Positions 11,625-24,284 of a DNA stretch of 64,000 nucleotides are shown in pieces (positions within the stretch are counted from its first letter, which is position 1; each line of letters starts with the position of its first letter). The notes under the pieces were generated by a model. The model ran no database searches. It had not been told where the DNA came from and saw nothing but the letters and a program-made list of their open reading frames with translations. Position numbers and translations under genes: made by a program. The stretch is from Diphasiastrum complanatum (Eukaryota; Streptophyta; Lycopodiopsida; Lycopodiales; Lycopodiaceae), in the NCBI GenBank assembly GCA_029204225.1, contig CM055106.1:15280278-15344277 (forward strand), given 5' to 3'.

Positions 11625-12190
11625 ATGAACCCTAAGACGACTCGAGGTCTCTCATCCAGTAGTGCAACCTGGATTGCTAGTGGGAATCAGTGATGACCTA
11701 ACCGTAGGTACAAGGTGGCTTCATTAGGAAAAATATGGGCTCAAAATGGGCCCTTCAAAAAGTTTGACTATAGAAAAAGATTAACAAGAGAGAGAAAACT
11801 TCCGGCAACATCTATGCTCATTTTTTATGATTCTGGAACTGCCCGCTGCCCAACTTATATAGTTAACATGTAGCCTTAATTTTCATAAGCAAATGTGATA
11901 ATATTGCACATTTTTCCCTTTGAAAAGCGCTCCGAGGGGTCCCACGCCCTTGGAAAAATGTGCAACTGACGTCTGGAACTGGCGGGCGTAATTGCGCTAG
12001 TGTGTGTGCTCATTCACTTCTCCTTCGTATTTCCAGATGATGGTGCAAGAGCTTTCCAAACCCTAATATCTGTTCAACGCGCAGATGTGCTATCTGATTA
12101 GTTAAATAGGCCATCCACGCGTTGAATCGATATCAAGTTTCTTTTTACAACAGTCTAACTTCTTAATCATAGCTCCAATTGAGACGAACA

Positions 12191-12603
12191 TGGTGCCATT
12201 AAAAAAAGCTCGACGAGAGCTTTGCAACGACAACCTAGATGACCTAGTTTCGAATTACGGTTAAAAAGTTATAGGCAGTCGCCAAAACTTTGACTGTCTA
12301 TAACTTTGAACCGTAAGTCGAAATTAGGTCATTCTGGTGCCGTTGCAAATCCCTCGTCAAACTCTCTCCAAAAAAAAAAAAAGAACCCTATTATCGGCTC
12401 AGTTCGCGCCGTTAGGGTTTGAGCAAACCCTAAGGGCGCGCGCTGAACCGATATTAAGGTTATTTTTTTGAAATATATATATTTTTAGATGAGAGATTTT
12501 CTGCAAACTTTGACTGCCTATAATCTTTTAACCGTAACTCAAAACTAGGTCATGTATGGTGCCGTTGTGAAGCTCTCGTCGAGCTCTTTTTAATGGCACC
12601 ATT
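12191..12603. repeat. Foldback (inverted-repeat) element
   Basis: The arm tggtgccattaaaaaaagct (from 12191, about 100 bp) returns inverted at 12508-12603, ending ttaatggcacca. A third, inverted partial copy lies at 12288-12363. Nested inside, 12391-12455 is its own hairpin with a gttagggttt / aaaccctaag core and GC-rich arms. This organisation resembles a MITE or foldback element. No target duplication was established. Confidence 0.65.
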
Positions 12604-14164
12604 GTGAAAATTGTCAACATTTCCTAGCTAGTTTGAGGCCTAAATTGGCAATTTTTGTACATAGTTTTGGATCTAATCTTTCACATGTGTGAAAGAGGCC
12701 TAGATATTTTTATTTTAGTATATTTTTCATATTGAAGAAGTCTCAAACTTTAGGACCTTCAAAATGACATCAAAATCATGTTATTTGGACATATAGGCCA
12801 AAATTGACTATTTTAGACTAATGGTGTCCTAAAATTGGGTCCTAAGTTCTAGAGAGAAGAGAGAGTCATTTCTCTCACTTATATTAGGCTGAAATTCATG
12901 GAGAACAGGTTGGAGAAACTTATTGTAATGTTGAGAGAGTTCAATAGATCATAATCACAATTTCTTCCTCCATTGAGAGCATTGCTTTTTGTATTGTTTT
13001 CAAGCTTTTGTGTATGATTCTAAGAGGTTTTCAAAAGTGGTAGGCTGTTGTTGGGAGCCCTGTTTGCTGTCATTTTTGGCTATCATCAGTACCTTTTATT
13101 AGTTTCTTTTGTCTCTTGAATGCTTTGTCAAGTTCATGTGTATCAAAGGTAGCATTAGGATGCTTTGCCATTTCTAGCTTTTGTAGCTTGTTGTGCAATA
13201 ATTTTGGTGTTTACCTTATAATGACTCCATAAAAATTGTGAAGGTTCCAGTTATTTCACGCAACATCTCGTCAAGGGTGAATTCTAATCCCGTTATTGGC
13301 AAGTTTGGTGGGCGATTCTCCGTGAAACTGATTGATATACGTTGTTTAGACCCTGTAACTTTGAATTTTTGGATATTTATGGTCTTTGCGGTCTCACTGA
13401 TTTCCTTGCCGTGCTCAAGGTACTGACGCACCTTGGTTGCTAGGTGTCCGGGTGTTCACCTCCCAAGGCCCGTGTGTTTCAACGGCTATATGCATGATTG
13501 TCACTATAATGTTAGTTCTTTCCTAGCCTGGGAGGTCTGTTTCACCCTCGCCAAGTATTATAGCTGTCTCTATGTTTCAAGAGAGTCGGCCAAGATTTTA
13601 CTTTAAGTGGCAATGGAACATCTCACTTTATAGAATGACAATGACACATTAACTCAACGATGAGAAACCGTCACACTGTCATACAAAAAATATCATGCCC
13701 AATATACACATACATCCCTATTTTCTTTACGTAATCCACATTCAACCTATTACTAGAGAAGACTTAAATTCTTGGAATAGGCAAAAATGACTATTAGTCA
13801 CATTCCATAGAGCACTCTAATGTGTCCCTTTACAGGTATTCCACTCCGTTCTCATAAAGGGTTAGTTCTTCTAAGATTCATGTTATCATAAAGTTGGAAT
13901 GTAGCCACAATATCGCTTAACGTTGTACTACCCATTCGCTAAGTAAAGCAAGCAATTCTTAGACTTGATTTCGAGCTCAATTCCTCATACAACCCCGTTT
14001 GTGAAATCTACCAACAGTTATCATTCCAAGTGCAACGCATATATACCAATATTCTACACAGTTCTAAGAGTATTCAACAAATAGCATGCACATTTACATC
14101 AAAATATCGCTTGCTACAAAGTGGTTGGTCCTCTCTCGAAATTGTTGTAGTCTTCACATTCTTT

Positions 14165-15250
14165 AATGGTGTGCCCGTCGAGTTAAGGGAACCGTGAGCC
14201 TCTTCCATCCCCAAAGGGGGTATCGAAAAAGTGGGCATAATGGAGTTTCGAAAATATAGACAAAGTGGGTTTCAAAAATGTAGACACAGTGGGTATTGAA
14301 AATGTGGACATGGTGGATTTCAAAAACATGAGGCAATGACAATTTACAGTATCGAAATTGCAGTTGCAGAAAAAAATCGGCAAGGCACATAATGCCAGGG
14401 AGGGCAACTGGACTAAACAATTTAACAAAAAGATTATGGCCCTTGCAAAGTTAAGGTTATGGCTTAATGTATTAAAAGTTTTTTTTTTAGTGACATCACA
14501 CTGGGTGACGTCACACCCTTGCCACATGTCAAAAGGAGAAGCAAAATGTCTACCTCATCTTGGAAAAAGAAAGTTCTAGAAAAATCTTCTTGCAAGTGGC
14601 TGATGTGATGGGCTCCACCGCAATTCGCACATGTGGAAAAGGAAAGAAAGGCCTGAAAAGGGAAAACATGGCAAGGTGAAGGGTGGCCCTCCACCACCAT
14701 CTATAAGAAGGCCCAAAAACGTTGAGCAAAATAATCAATATAGAAAAGTGAAGAGTGTTGCTCATAGGTGGTTCTGTTGTCCTGCTTTGGTGCTATGCTG
14801 CTATACTGAGTTCAGCTTGAGTTTTGTTCTTGTGTTGTGGTGAATGAGTTTTGATATTCTGCTGCTCTGGGTTGCTGGGTTATGCTGCTACACTGATGGG
14901 TCCAATGATTTCAGTTTCTGAGTATTACTGTCTACACTAGTGAAAGTTCTGATATTCTACTGTATGCTGCTATACTGATGGGCCTGATCATCATCTAGTG
15001 AGGAGTTTAGAGAGTGAAGAGTTCTGCTGTCTGGTTGCTCTTATGTTCTGTTTTGCTATAACGTTATGCTGAAGGAATAGGAAGACACCTTCTGTGTTGC
15101 TACTGTTGAGGTTGAGCTGTTTCGTCTAGAGATGCTGCTGTAGGAGAGTCTGTTTCAAAGAAGAACTTTGCTCTTTGAATGAATACATTATCATCATGTT
15201 GCAAAAGTTGTGGATAAATGTCTTGAGAGAGAGAAAGAACGATCTTATTA
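14165..15250 (+). repeat. RA repeat, copy 2
   Basis: 14218-14380 is a run of short units like gtgggtttcaaaaatgt, shared with copy 3 (26965-27090), followed by aaaaaatcggcaaggc in both. The right part (14770-15110) is rich in ATGCTGCTATACTGA words, as in copy 1. The small open frames here, including a leader-peptide-like one at 15575-15318, are attributed to the repeat. Confidence 0.6.
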
Positions 15251-16879
15251 CTAAAAGGAGAGATAGGAGTTATGTAAGTCCGAGATACTACTACTTAGAA
15301 AACTTGTCATATAGATTCTAGCATGCACAAAATCTGCCATCCATGAATGAGTATGTATTAGAAAATGAGTGTTGAGAGAGAAAGGAGCCAATGCTATGTG
15401 TTGAGAGTGAGAGAGCTGATACATTTTGAGAAATTAATCCGTTGAGCATTTTTGAGCAGTGCATGTTAATATGAGCAAGCAGATTCTTCTCAGCTGAATA
15501 ACTGAAAGCAGTGCAGCAAAGCAATGAAGAGTTTGCAAAGAGGAGAGTAATGGCGAACGATCTCTGATGAAGCATGGAAGGATGCTGTCCGAAGGTTGCT
15601 TATGATGTGAATCGTGATTCGTGAAGGCTGGAGCTGCTGTCTGCCTGTCTGTTGTTATCAGTTAATGGAATGCTTGATTTTGGCATTTCGAAGATTCTAT
15701 GCCAGTGTCATAATCGAGGCAGTCTATCTACGTGTATGTGATCACTATCCTCACGGATCAGTAGTGCCCCCGACGCCGCTCCCGGCGCCACTGTGACCAG
15801 AATCCAGCCGGCGCCAAGTTCCTATGGCTGAAAATCTTTGATCGGTTCTAGCGAAGTCCAAAGAGCTCAGATCGATGTGCAACCACCTCACACGATCTAG
15901 GCATGATTAAAGGAAGCCTAGGGATCAATAAATTCTAGAGAGAAAACGTGCTTTACCAGTCTGGGTAGAGCACTTGGTATGAGGGGAGGTGGCGAATGCC
16001 ACCAATACTATAGGGGAGTGCGGGTTGCGACTCAGGGCAAGCTCCAACCAAGTCTCAACCTCCCTTGCTGGAATGTTGTCCTAGCGCCCGCCTTGGCATG
16101 CCAGCGCCCCGGAGACTAGGATCGGTCACACACTTGAAATGTAACCTTCTCAGATGTATTAATAAAGTGGGATTTTTCTCAAACTGACTCTAATTAATTT
16201 CTGGGTTTCAATGTTCGATAAAAGCGCCAGTTGTAAGGCCGCTTCAAAATTTTTGATCTGGCACATAGTTGAGGGTCGTATCTTGGGACACCAGCGGTAT
16301 GCCGTTGGGACCATTCGGTCCAAGGCGCCAGCCGTATGCTGTTGGGACCATTCGGTCCAGAAACTGGTTGTCTTCATATCTGTCGCGGCTTGTGGTTCTA
16401 AGTGTTCCTTGCATGAACGTGAATGGGTTAAGCTCTTGGGGAACAGACTCTAACATGTCGGCTGAGTTGGATAGCTTGCTTGGGTGGAAGTTACCTGTTT
16501 ATGGCTGTCCACTCTGGCATGGTGCCAGGTTGGCTTCCAGTGCTCGTGACGAAGCTTTGGGTTGGTTAAGTCTGATGTAAGTCAGATGACTTGCTTGGAA
16601 TGGATGTTACTCGTTTGTAACGAAGCTTCAAGTTAGTTCAGTTTGATGTATGTCGAGCGGCTTGCTTGGAGGGAAGTCACCCACATTGGGACCCCCGATC
16701 TGGCATGGTGCCAAGTTGGATCTCAATGTTGGTTTCCGAACTTCAAGTTGGTTGAGTCTGATCGTTGTTGGCGAGTTGGCTGCTTGTATGTCAAGTGGGT
16801 CTGGATGGCGAGAGTTGAAGGCTGAGAAGCTAAGTCATGGTTCCCGGCTCCCTTTGGGATGCTTGTGCTACAGTAGCGC
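15251..16879. repeat. Unassigned region with two local tandem repeats
   Basis: No recognisable gene. 16291-16360 holds two 37-bp units built around gttgggaccattcggtcc. 16462-16790 holds diverged repeats containing tggcatggtgccaagttgg and gcttgcttgg. Overlapping open frames on both strands of these repeats encode nothing familiar. The GC-rich stretch near 15765-15810 has short inverted complementarity. Confidence 0.5.
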
Positions 16880-19631
16880 GACCCCGAGAGCAACCAATAC
16901 ACAGTCACTGATCCAGAGAGAGAAAGAATACGTTCTAAAATACCTATGCATGCCAGAAGTCAGAAGGTACGAGGTTGTTTGATAGGAACTCGTTCTGAAC
17001 TCACATTGTTTGATGAAGAAGAACGAATGGCATGCTGAAAATGTGTGTAAATGGGGCATGAACCATAGTCATCCTTTTCAACGTGATCCCATGATCTGAG
17101 TGTGCTGCTACTTATGAGAAGGTTATGATGACCATAGTCCTACGTGGACCCATCCCAACATGAGACATTCGTATATGCTACTTGCGGCCCCACATCCCTT
17201 TTATACATCTCCACAGAAGCGCGCTCTTTCTCACGAGTGAAAAGCTGCCAGCTGAGTCCGCCCACCTACATGTAAATGTGTTGCTAGAAAGCGGTAGGAT
17301 CGCGATTATCATGAAGTAATAGCATGACCAGTTGCTTTGTGCAACCAGTTGGCAGACCATCAACCGGGCTAGCATGACAACCGCAACCATCTGAGATCTT
17401 TTAGAAGGAACATGAAAGCAAGAGTACCTGCGATAGTTAGTAAGTGAATGTTTACAAGAACCAGATCAAGACTGCTAACTCTATCCCTACATCTAATGGA
17501 TTGTATAGAAGCAGACACATCACGTATCCTCCCATATTCCGCAAACAGATTAGTAGAAGAACATTGACGGACGGAGAGCAATCTTGAAGAGAATCGACCA
17601 GTTTTGGGAAGTACTGAGGTATGCTTTTAATATCCATTATGAGTTTAGTAAGCTATTGATGGGTTGTATGGTGTTTTTATCCTTGTTGATTAATGTGGGC
17701 ACAATTAAAACGTTGTTACGTTTGCTGGCTGTTTGATCGATTAATTCACTGTAAACGTTATTGTTAGTTGCTGCTACTACCTTTGCCATTACTGATTTCG
17801 TCATTTATAAGTTGGGGTGTGGAATGAAATATAGAATCCTCTACTTTGCCTGACTAGATAGAACTATAAATATGTTATTATTGATCAGTGCAATGACTGT
17901 ATTAAGTAGTGAGAATGGCATGATAGAATGAATTTTAGCAGAGTCAATAATTGCCAAAAAGGTTGCATGGCTTGCATGTGATAACGTAGATGGAATGATT
18001 ACTAGAAGGGGGAAAAAAATAGCTAACATTGTTTATGCTATTCTTTTCGAACTGCTTTTGACCATCCGATATACCGAACAATCAACAATTCCATGAGAGT
18101 GAAAGGATAGGATATCCTAGCATATGGTATATTTTTCAAGATGACGTCAATGCAGAAGGAATATTCAAGAAAGGTTTATTGAACTCGCATATCAGAAATC
18201 AGACCAAAAGATCGTTAGATATCCTAGAAATATTTCCAAAAACTATTCACCTCATTCAAGATGATTTTCATGTCTGATAGAGTGCCATGGCACAATTCGG
18301 TAATCCAAGAAGATTCTGGCCAATAATACGTATCCTAAGTTGGGGATCTTCCACCATTATAATATTTGACACTACTTTGGGATGTGTGACCACCGACGAC
18401 CTTGCGTTAGACATCAATACCAACGGAGCTCAAATATAGGCCACTTTGTACTTACGATTAGGTCAGCACTGGTTTTCCCTATCAATTCAAGTTGCACTAC
18501 TAGACAAGATCTCTCGAGCAGCCTTAGGGTTCATATGACGTGCCTAGGATATCAGTTCCTACCCCTACCAGGTGACGTATGCCAACTGTTCAGACAAAGA
18601 ATTGCGAGATATCATTTTTACACACATGAATTTCACCACAACCTACAACCTTGGGATATCTTATTTAGAATACGACACCACGAAGATTACAACTATCTAG
18701 ACGTATATGAGTTTGACCAGACGGGTCGTGAAACTAATCAATACTACGTCCACGCACTTCGTAGGAGTATTACAAGAAGTATCGCAAACACCCCCGAATA
18801 CCCCTTACGTTGATCTATCTGAACAATATCCAGAGTCACCTGGAACTGCTAATAGCGCAAACATAAACTCAAAAGATAGATCTAGGAATAGAAATCAAAG
18901 AGCGTTATACCAACACCCTGAACTAGTCTTGAATATTTCAAGTGACGGATTATTCGAGGACCCCATTGATAGTCTCAACTTAGAAGTGAGAACCATTTGA
19001 GTCGTTCGGGTTGGATCTAAATTGATCTCACAAGATTCTTGTCTAAAAATCTCTTTGAGATCCCTCGAACGATTTCTATTCTAGATTCCCTAAGATTCCG
19101 TTAGATCTTACCTAGGGTCCAGATTCAGATTTACCAGAATCTTAAGTCGATAGCATGAATGGCTACACCTCTTAGATATTGCCTAGTTTTACTCATAGAA
19201 GGATGGCTAACCATAAGATTTGTTACTCTAGACACCTAGCATGAGAGTGTTCGCACCAGAGATTTAGCCCTTGAAATAGTTAGAGAAGTACGATAGTTTC
19301 AAATCCGAATCTACTATCGCATAGATCTTGTATGGGTATTGTTGTCCAACAACTTGACTCGACTACGCCAAGGATAGAAGAGTTAGCGTACCCCATCTAT
19401 TACCATACCAGAATCTGTGAGGGTAGAAGTGACTAAAATACCATCGTAATTCGATAATCAGTTGATCTCCTGGAAAACTCTCATTAATTCGGGAGTACGA
19501 GGTGATTAGGACGTCCCTCGGGTTTGAAAACGACATTACCTTGGTCACTTGCGTAAGGGCGTTGTGGGCCTTTCCCCCGCTGGGGATCTTCCGACGAGAC
19601 CAATTCCTCGACAAAAAATACACCCACAACA
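16880..19631 (+). repeat. R1 LTR-like repeat, copy A
   Basis: The left part (16880-18060) matches the inverse of 23215-24130 over long stretches (aagctattgatgggttg, tcatttataagttgggg). The right part (18060-19631) matches the inverse of copy B (20437-22020). The about 190-bp R1 block present in B and C is missing, so A carries an internal deletion. It ends ...ccacaaca at 19631, one base before a primer-like site. The ORF-bearing part is 18382-19000. Confidence 0.75.
18382..19000 (+). CDS. Conserved R1 ORF (copy A), two overlapping frames
   Basis: The first frame (18382-18813) includes YQFLPLPGDVCQLF, YHFYTHEFHHNL and LFRIRHHEDYNYLDVYEF. A frame change near 18710-18813 leads to 18707-19000 with PNTPYVDLSEQ and HPELVLNISSDG. 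Together they are colinear with the uninterrupted copy C frame, so copy A carries one frameshift. No signal peptide or membrane segment is evident. Function unknown. The element terminus and primer-like site lie about 630 bp downstream. Confidence 0.45.
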
Positions 19632-19632
19632 C

Positions 19633-19650
19633 TGGTGCGTCTGCCGGGAG
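19633..19650 (+). promoter_or_regulatory. Primer-binding-like site after R1 copy A
   Basis: TGGTGCGTCTGCCGGGAG begins two bases after the terminal CA of R1 copy A, the position expected for an LTR retrotransposon primer site. It partly resembles the complement of a tRNA-Gly 3' end, but the tRNA assignment is uncertain. It is the best evidence that R1 is an LTR. Confidence 0.6.
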
Positions 19651-19980
19651 CTCAGATCTGTGTTAAGAATATCATTTGGAAGGTACTTGTCTGTTTTTTG
19701 TCAACTATAGTTGTTGACTATTTGTTGCTTGAAAATAACTATGCGATTTCACCGTTCTAATGAAATTGATCTACGAAACCTAGGCGTCATCTGACCCATC
19801 AGACGCCAACATGGGTGCGTATGCCAGAAGTGAAGAACTTGTGATAAATATTGTTTGGAAATTAGTTGTCCATATTGCTGTCTACATTATCAATTGAGCC
19901 TACCCATTCTCACCGTTCTGATGAAGTCGATCTGAGTCCCGCATTGCTGAACGTTATTTGACCCGTCAGACGTCGACATT
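19635..19980 (+). repeat. Diverged tandem duplication starting at the primer-like site
   Basis: Two units of about 170 bp (19635-19809 and 19811-19980) share, in order, ggtgcgt.tgcc, a ttgtttggaa-like word, caccgttct.atgaa and ga.cc.tcagacg. The second unit carries a decayed copy of the primer-like site. No gene. Confidence 0.65.
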
Positions 19981-20436
19981 GATTAGCCTACTGATAGTAC
20001 AGAATCTTACTGTTAGACATGATTTGCTCGCCATTGACTATGACTAGTGACCAACCGAAAGAGAAGATAGATAGATCCTGTTGAAAATCAAACTTTCAAT
20101 GTCGAGATAGTGGTTAGCATCACGAAAGCGCTGATTCCACCTTTCAAGTGACTGATAAATCATCCACGATAATACAATAGATCCTCCACTACGACGTAAG
20201 TATAAGAGATTATTGGCCCTGGCGCCCTATTTATTGAAAAGTCGGAGTTTGGTTGTTGACATTTCCCAACGTCCTACAGAAGAAAAGCCCATAGTATCAT
20301 AAATTACTTTGGAAGAGGCCCAGTGTGAGCCTAGAAAGACGAATATAATGGAACCAATTGTGATTTTCGTTGACGTAGCACCATTACCAAAACTAAGAAG
20401 TAGCATTTCAAAATTCCATGGCGCCCCTTACGAAAG
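19981..20436. other. Spacer between inverted R1 copies, no gene recognised
   Basis: About 0.45 kb of unassigned sequence between the duplicated leader of copy A and the terminus of copy B. No coding motif was seen. If A and B were the two ends of a palindromic rearrangement, this would be the loop. Confidence 0.5.
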
Positions 20437-23400
20437 TATTGGGCAGATTTTCCGTCGAGGGACTGGTCCTGTTGGAAGATCCCCAGCGGGGGAAGGTCCC
20501 ACAATGCCCTTACGCGAGTGATCAGGGTAACGCCGTTTCCAATCCCGGGGGCCGTCCTGATCATCCCGTACTCCCGGGTCAATGAGAGTTTTTCAGGCTC
20601 TCAGAGGTATGACCGCTTAGGAGATAAACTAATTATCGAGTTACGATGGTGTTTTTGTCACTTCTAGTCTCTCAGAAACTGGTATGTTAACTCTCTTCTA
20701 TCCTTGGCGTAGCCGAGTCAAAGTGGTGGACAATAGTACTCATACAGGATCTATGCGATAGTAAATACGGACTCGGAACTGACGTATTTTTCTAACTATT
20801 TCGATGGCTACATCTCCAGTGTTCACGCTCTCATGTTGTGTGTCAAGGGTAACAAACCTTATGGCCATCCTTTGATGCGTAGGATTGGACAATATCTGAA
20901 CAGTGCCGCCATTCATACTATTGACCTAGTTCTGCTAAATCTGACTTTGAAACCTAGGTAGGATCTAACGGAATCTCAGGGATTCTGGGATAGAAATTGT
21001 TTGAGGGATCTCAAAGGGATTTCTAGCCAAGAATCTTGTGAGATTCAGCTTAGATCCAACCCGAACTACTCAGACGGTTCTTACTTCATAAATGAGATCA
21101 TCAGTAGGGTCCTCGGATACTACGTCACTGGAGATATTCACGAGGTCAGGGTGTTGGTATAGTGCTCATTGATTTCTATTCCTAGGTCTATCTTCGGAAT
21201 TTATGTTGGTGCTATAAGCGGTTCCATGCGACTATGCACGTTGTTCATACGGATCGTAGTAAGGGGTATTCGAAGGTGTTTTGTGATACTTCTTTTGACA
21301 CCCCTACGAAATGTGTAGACGTAGTGTTGATTAGTTTTCACGACCCGTCTCGTCTGAACTCACATACGTTTAGGTGACTGTAATCATTGTGGTGTTGTAC
21401 TCTAAATAAGAGGTCCCAGGGTTGTAGATTGTGATGAAATTCAGGTGTATAAAAATGATATATTGCAATTCCTTGTTTGAATAGTTGGCATATGTCACCC
21501 AGTAAGTGTAGGAACTGATATCCAGGTCCGTCATATGAACTCTAAGGCTGCTCAGGGGATTCCGTCTAGTAGGACAACTTGAACTGAGAGGGCAAACCAC
21601 TGCTGACCTATACGTAGGTACAAAGTGGCATGTATTTGGGTTCCATTGGTGTTTAGTACTAAACAAGGTCGCTGGTGGTCACCCATCCGAAAATAGTATC
21701 TAATGATATAGTGGTTGCAGATCCCTAACTCAATATCCATATTACTGGACAAAACCTTCTTGGATTACCAAATTGTGCCATGATATTCTATCGGACACGA
21801 AAATCATTCTGAATAGATTTTGGTTGTACTTCCAAGGTATCGGACGAAGTTCCGTAACGGTCTGGCAATATACTATGGGGTTTTGATCTGACTTCTAATA
21901 TGCAAGTTTAGTAGACCCTTCTTAAATATTCCTTTTGCATTAAAATCATTGTTAACATCTTCAAAATGACCTTGAAGAATATTCCTTATTCTAGGATACT
22001 CTATTCTTTCATTCTCAAAACGTTGTTGATCCCATAGCATCTCAAAGGTAGGTATTTTACTGATTCTAACGACTTTTGTAGTTTTCTACCTTGAGTAGTT
22101 CAACGTGTGATATGGTTTTGGTATCGTGCTAGTCAGTCACAATAAGCATCTCTTTCTTACTGAGGATGAATTTCCGAACAGGTGATGGCCTTGGTATGGA
22201 TGATTTCTGCTAAGCACTCATTCCCACTGGTATATTTCATTTTCTATAACGCTATTGATATGCATCATTCCGTCGGTGATGTGTGAGGTGTCAATATTGG
22301 GAATGTGTTCCCCTTGGTGTGTACCCTAGGAGTCCTCTCTTGGTAAATACTGTTACTTTTTCAGTATGGAATAATGGTTTGTGATGGGCATACGTACCCG
22401 AAGCCCTTACTTGTTAGTTTTTTCTATTTTCCACAATTAATCATTACTTCCCACTGTACTCATTCTTCTCATTACATCCCATCACTACATTATACATATA
22501 AAATTTATTGTACAATGGGCGTTGTTGATGGTAATGTCAAACATAGATTTAAGTCATACTGTAAGGGGGGGAAGCTCTGAAACTCACAAAGTAATCCTCA
22601 CAGTCTAGTTGGTTGAAATTTTAGGTAGGGCTTGAATTCTCACCTACATCTCATAACTAAACCCAACATATCAGAAATTCAATAAGATTTTCATTTCGTT
22701 CCATCTAAAGTGAATTTTCGTACTGTTAACGGTGAGTCCGATATCTGAGTTACGTACCATTTAAACCATATACATTGGCTTTTACACTTTTGTGGTCTTT
22801 TCTCAGCCTTTCCGTGCACATGGGTTCGACCCACCTTGGGAGTTAGGCGGTCGAGTGTACACCTCCCAAGGCTCGTGTGTTTCAACAGGTAACTTGGGCG
22901 GGGTGGTTCTAAATGAGGAACACTCATTGTAAAAGTTTGTTCTTTCCTAGCCCGGGAGTTGTGTTTCACCCTCGCCGGGCATAAAAACCGCCTCTATGTT
23001 TCAAGAGGGTCGGTTAATTTGATTTTTCATAACACAGTACATAACTTATACATGAAATTCTTAATCAAGCAGTTCACTTTACTTCAGCAATCGTAAAATT
23101 GTCAAACAGTCACAAAAATTACCATGTAAAGCGTGCACTTATATTGACTTGGTATCATTTCATAACACAAATTCGTTAATCATTTAGATCGCTAATACAT
23201 CATACTAAAGTTGTTCGAAAAGAATAGCTTAAGCAGTGTTGGCTATGTTCTTCTGCCAATCATACCATCTACGTTACCACATGCAAGCCATGCATCCTTC
23301 TTTTGCAATTATTGACTTTGCTAAAATTCATGCTATCATACCATTCTCGTTACTTAATACAGTCATGGCGCTGAGCAATAACTGCATATCTATAGTTCTA

Positions 23401-24140
23401 TCTAGTTAGGCAAAGTACCGGATTCTATATTTCATTCCACATCCCAACTTATAAATGACTAAGTCAGTAACGTCATAAGTAGTAACAACAACTAGCAATA
23501 ACGTTGTCAGTGGATTAATCTATCAAACAGTCAGCAAACGTAACAACATTTTGATTTTTGCCCACATTACTCAACAAGGATAAGAACATCATGCAACCCA
23601 TCAATAGCTTAATAAACTCATAATGCATAGTAAAAGTATACCTCAGTGCTTCCTGAAACTGGTCGATTCTCCTCAAGAATGCTCTCCGTCTGTCACTTCT
23701 TCATAGGTCTTTTGCCTTCGAATATCTGAACCTCAGTTCCTTACTTCTTCTCACAGTTCGTGGATCTCTTTTACTGACAATATCTCAGACTGGCTGCTCA
23801 CTCTATTGCATTCATGTAGGACTTTGTGGGCTGGCTGTGCCTCTGATCAACGTGGCTACTCATCATTTCATTCTGGAGTAGCAATGGACTGACGGCATGC
23901 ATTAAATACTAGCTGCGCTCATCCGCAGGTCCGTTTTCTTTAATTTTGCTGCTCACTGATCTAGCGCACTGGCTCATAATTTGCTTTTGGTTCCCAGTTG
24001 GTACGAGCTCTCCTTCTCTGACTCCTTATGACTTCTGGCATACGTAGGTATTTCAGAACATATTCTCTCTCTTTCTGGGTCAGCGACTGTGTATTGGTTG
24101 CTTTCTGGGTCGTGCTACTGATCCGTTAGGATACTGATCA
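20437..24140 (-). repeat. R1 LTR-like repeat, copy B (longest)
   Basis: On the minus strand it runs from an arm shared with copy A (24130-23215), through the about 190-bp block (23020-22850), to the ORF region (about 21900-21100) and the terminus cctcgacggaaaatctgccc near 20440. It is the fullest copy, about 3.7 kb. It lies head-on to copy A with about 0.8 kb between the two termini. No primer-like site follows its terminus. The ORF is recognisable (GYQF, CQLF, YHFYTPEFHHNLQPWD) but broken by shifts, and the open frame 21666-21370 covers part of it in another frame. Confidence 0.7.
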
Positions 24141-24284
24141 CATACATGTAGATAGACTGCCTTGATGACTGGCGATAGCTACGGCCGCACTTCTATCATG
24201 ACTATTCTCATCAGTTCTCCAACATTGGAGGGGCATGTATGGCCGCACACTGGCTGCATTCTATTGTCGTAGTTAGATATATCT

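Larger units (their letters stand above)
10976..14110 (-). repeat. R1 LTR-like repeat, copy C, interrupted by Copia-1
   Basis: On the minus strand it runs from an arm matching 5330-5780 (14100-13600), through the about 190-bp block (13595-13430), to the ORF-bearing part (11640-10976), which matches copies A, B and D (tgaatggctgcacc, gattccct). Homology stops where the Copia-1 LTR begins, so Copia-1 probably inserted here. The expected R1 terminus is not found beyond Copia-1, implying a later deletion. A foldback sequence lies inside. Confidence 0.65.

Noticed and set aside
15318-15575. Signal-peptide-like 85-codon minus ORF
   Set aside because: Lies at the edge of an RA repeat, has no conserved counterpart and no domain; a chance frame is more likely.
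18382-19000. R1 ORF as a viral movement protein or endogenous pararetrovirus
   Set aside because: A faint LxD-type resemblance only. No other viral domain is nearby, and the context (LTR terminus, primer-like site) fits a retrotransposon.
22820-22832. tRNA B-box-like gggttcgaccc, possible tRNA or SINE
   Set aside because: No A box at the right distance and no cloverleaf. The site lies at the edge of the R1 block and is not conserved in the other three copies.
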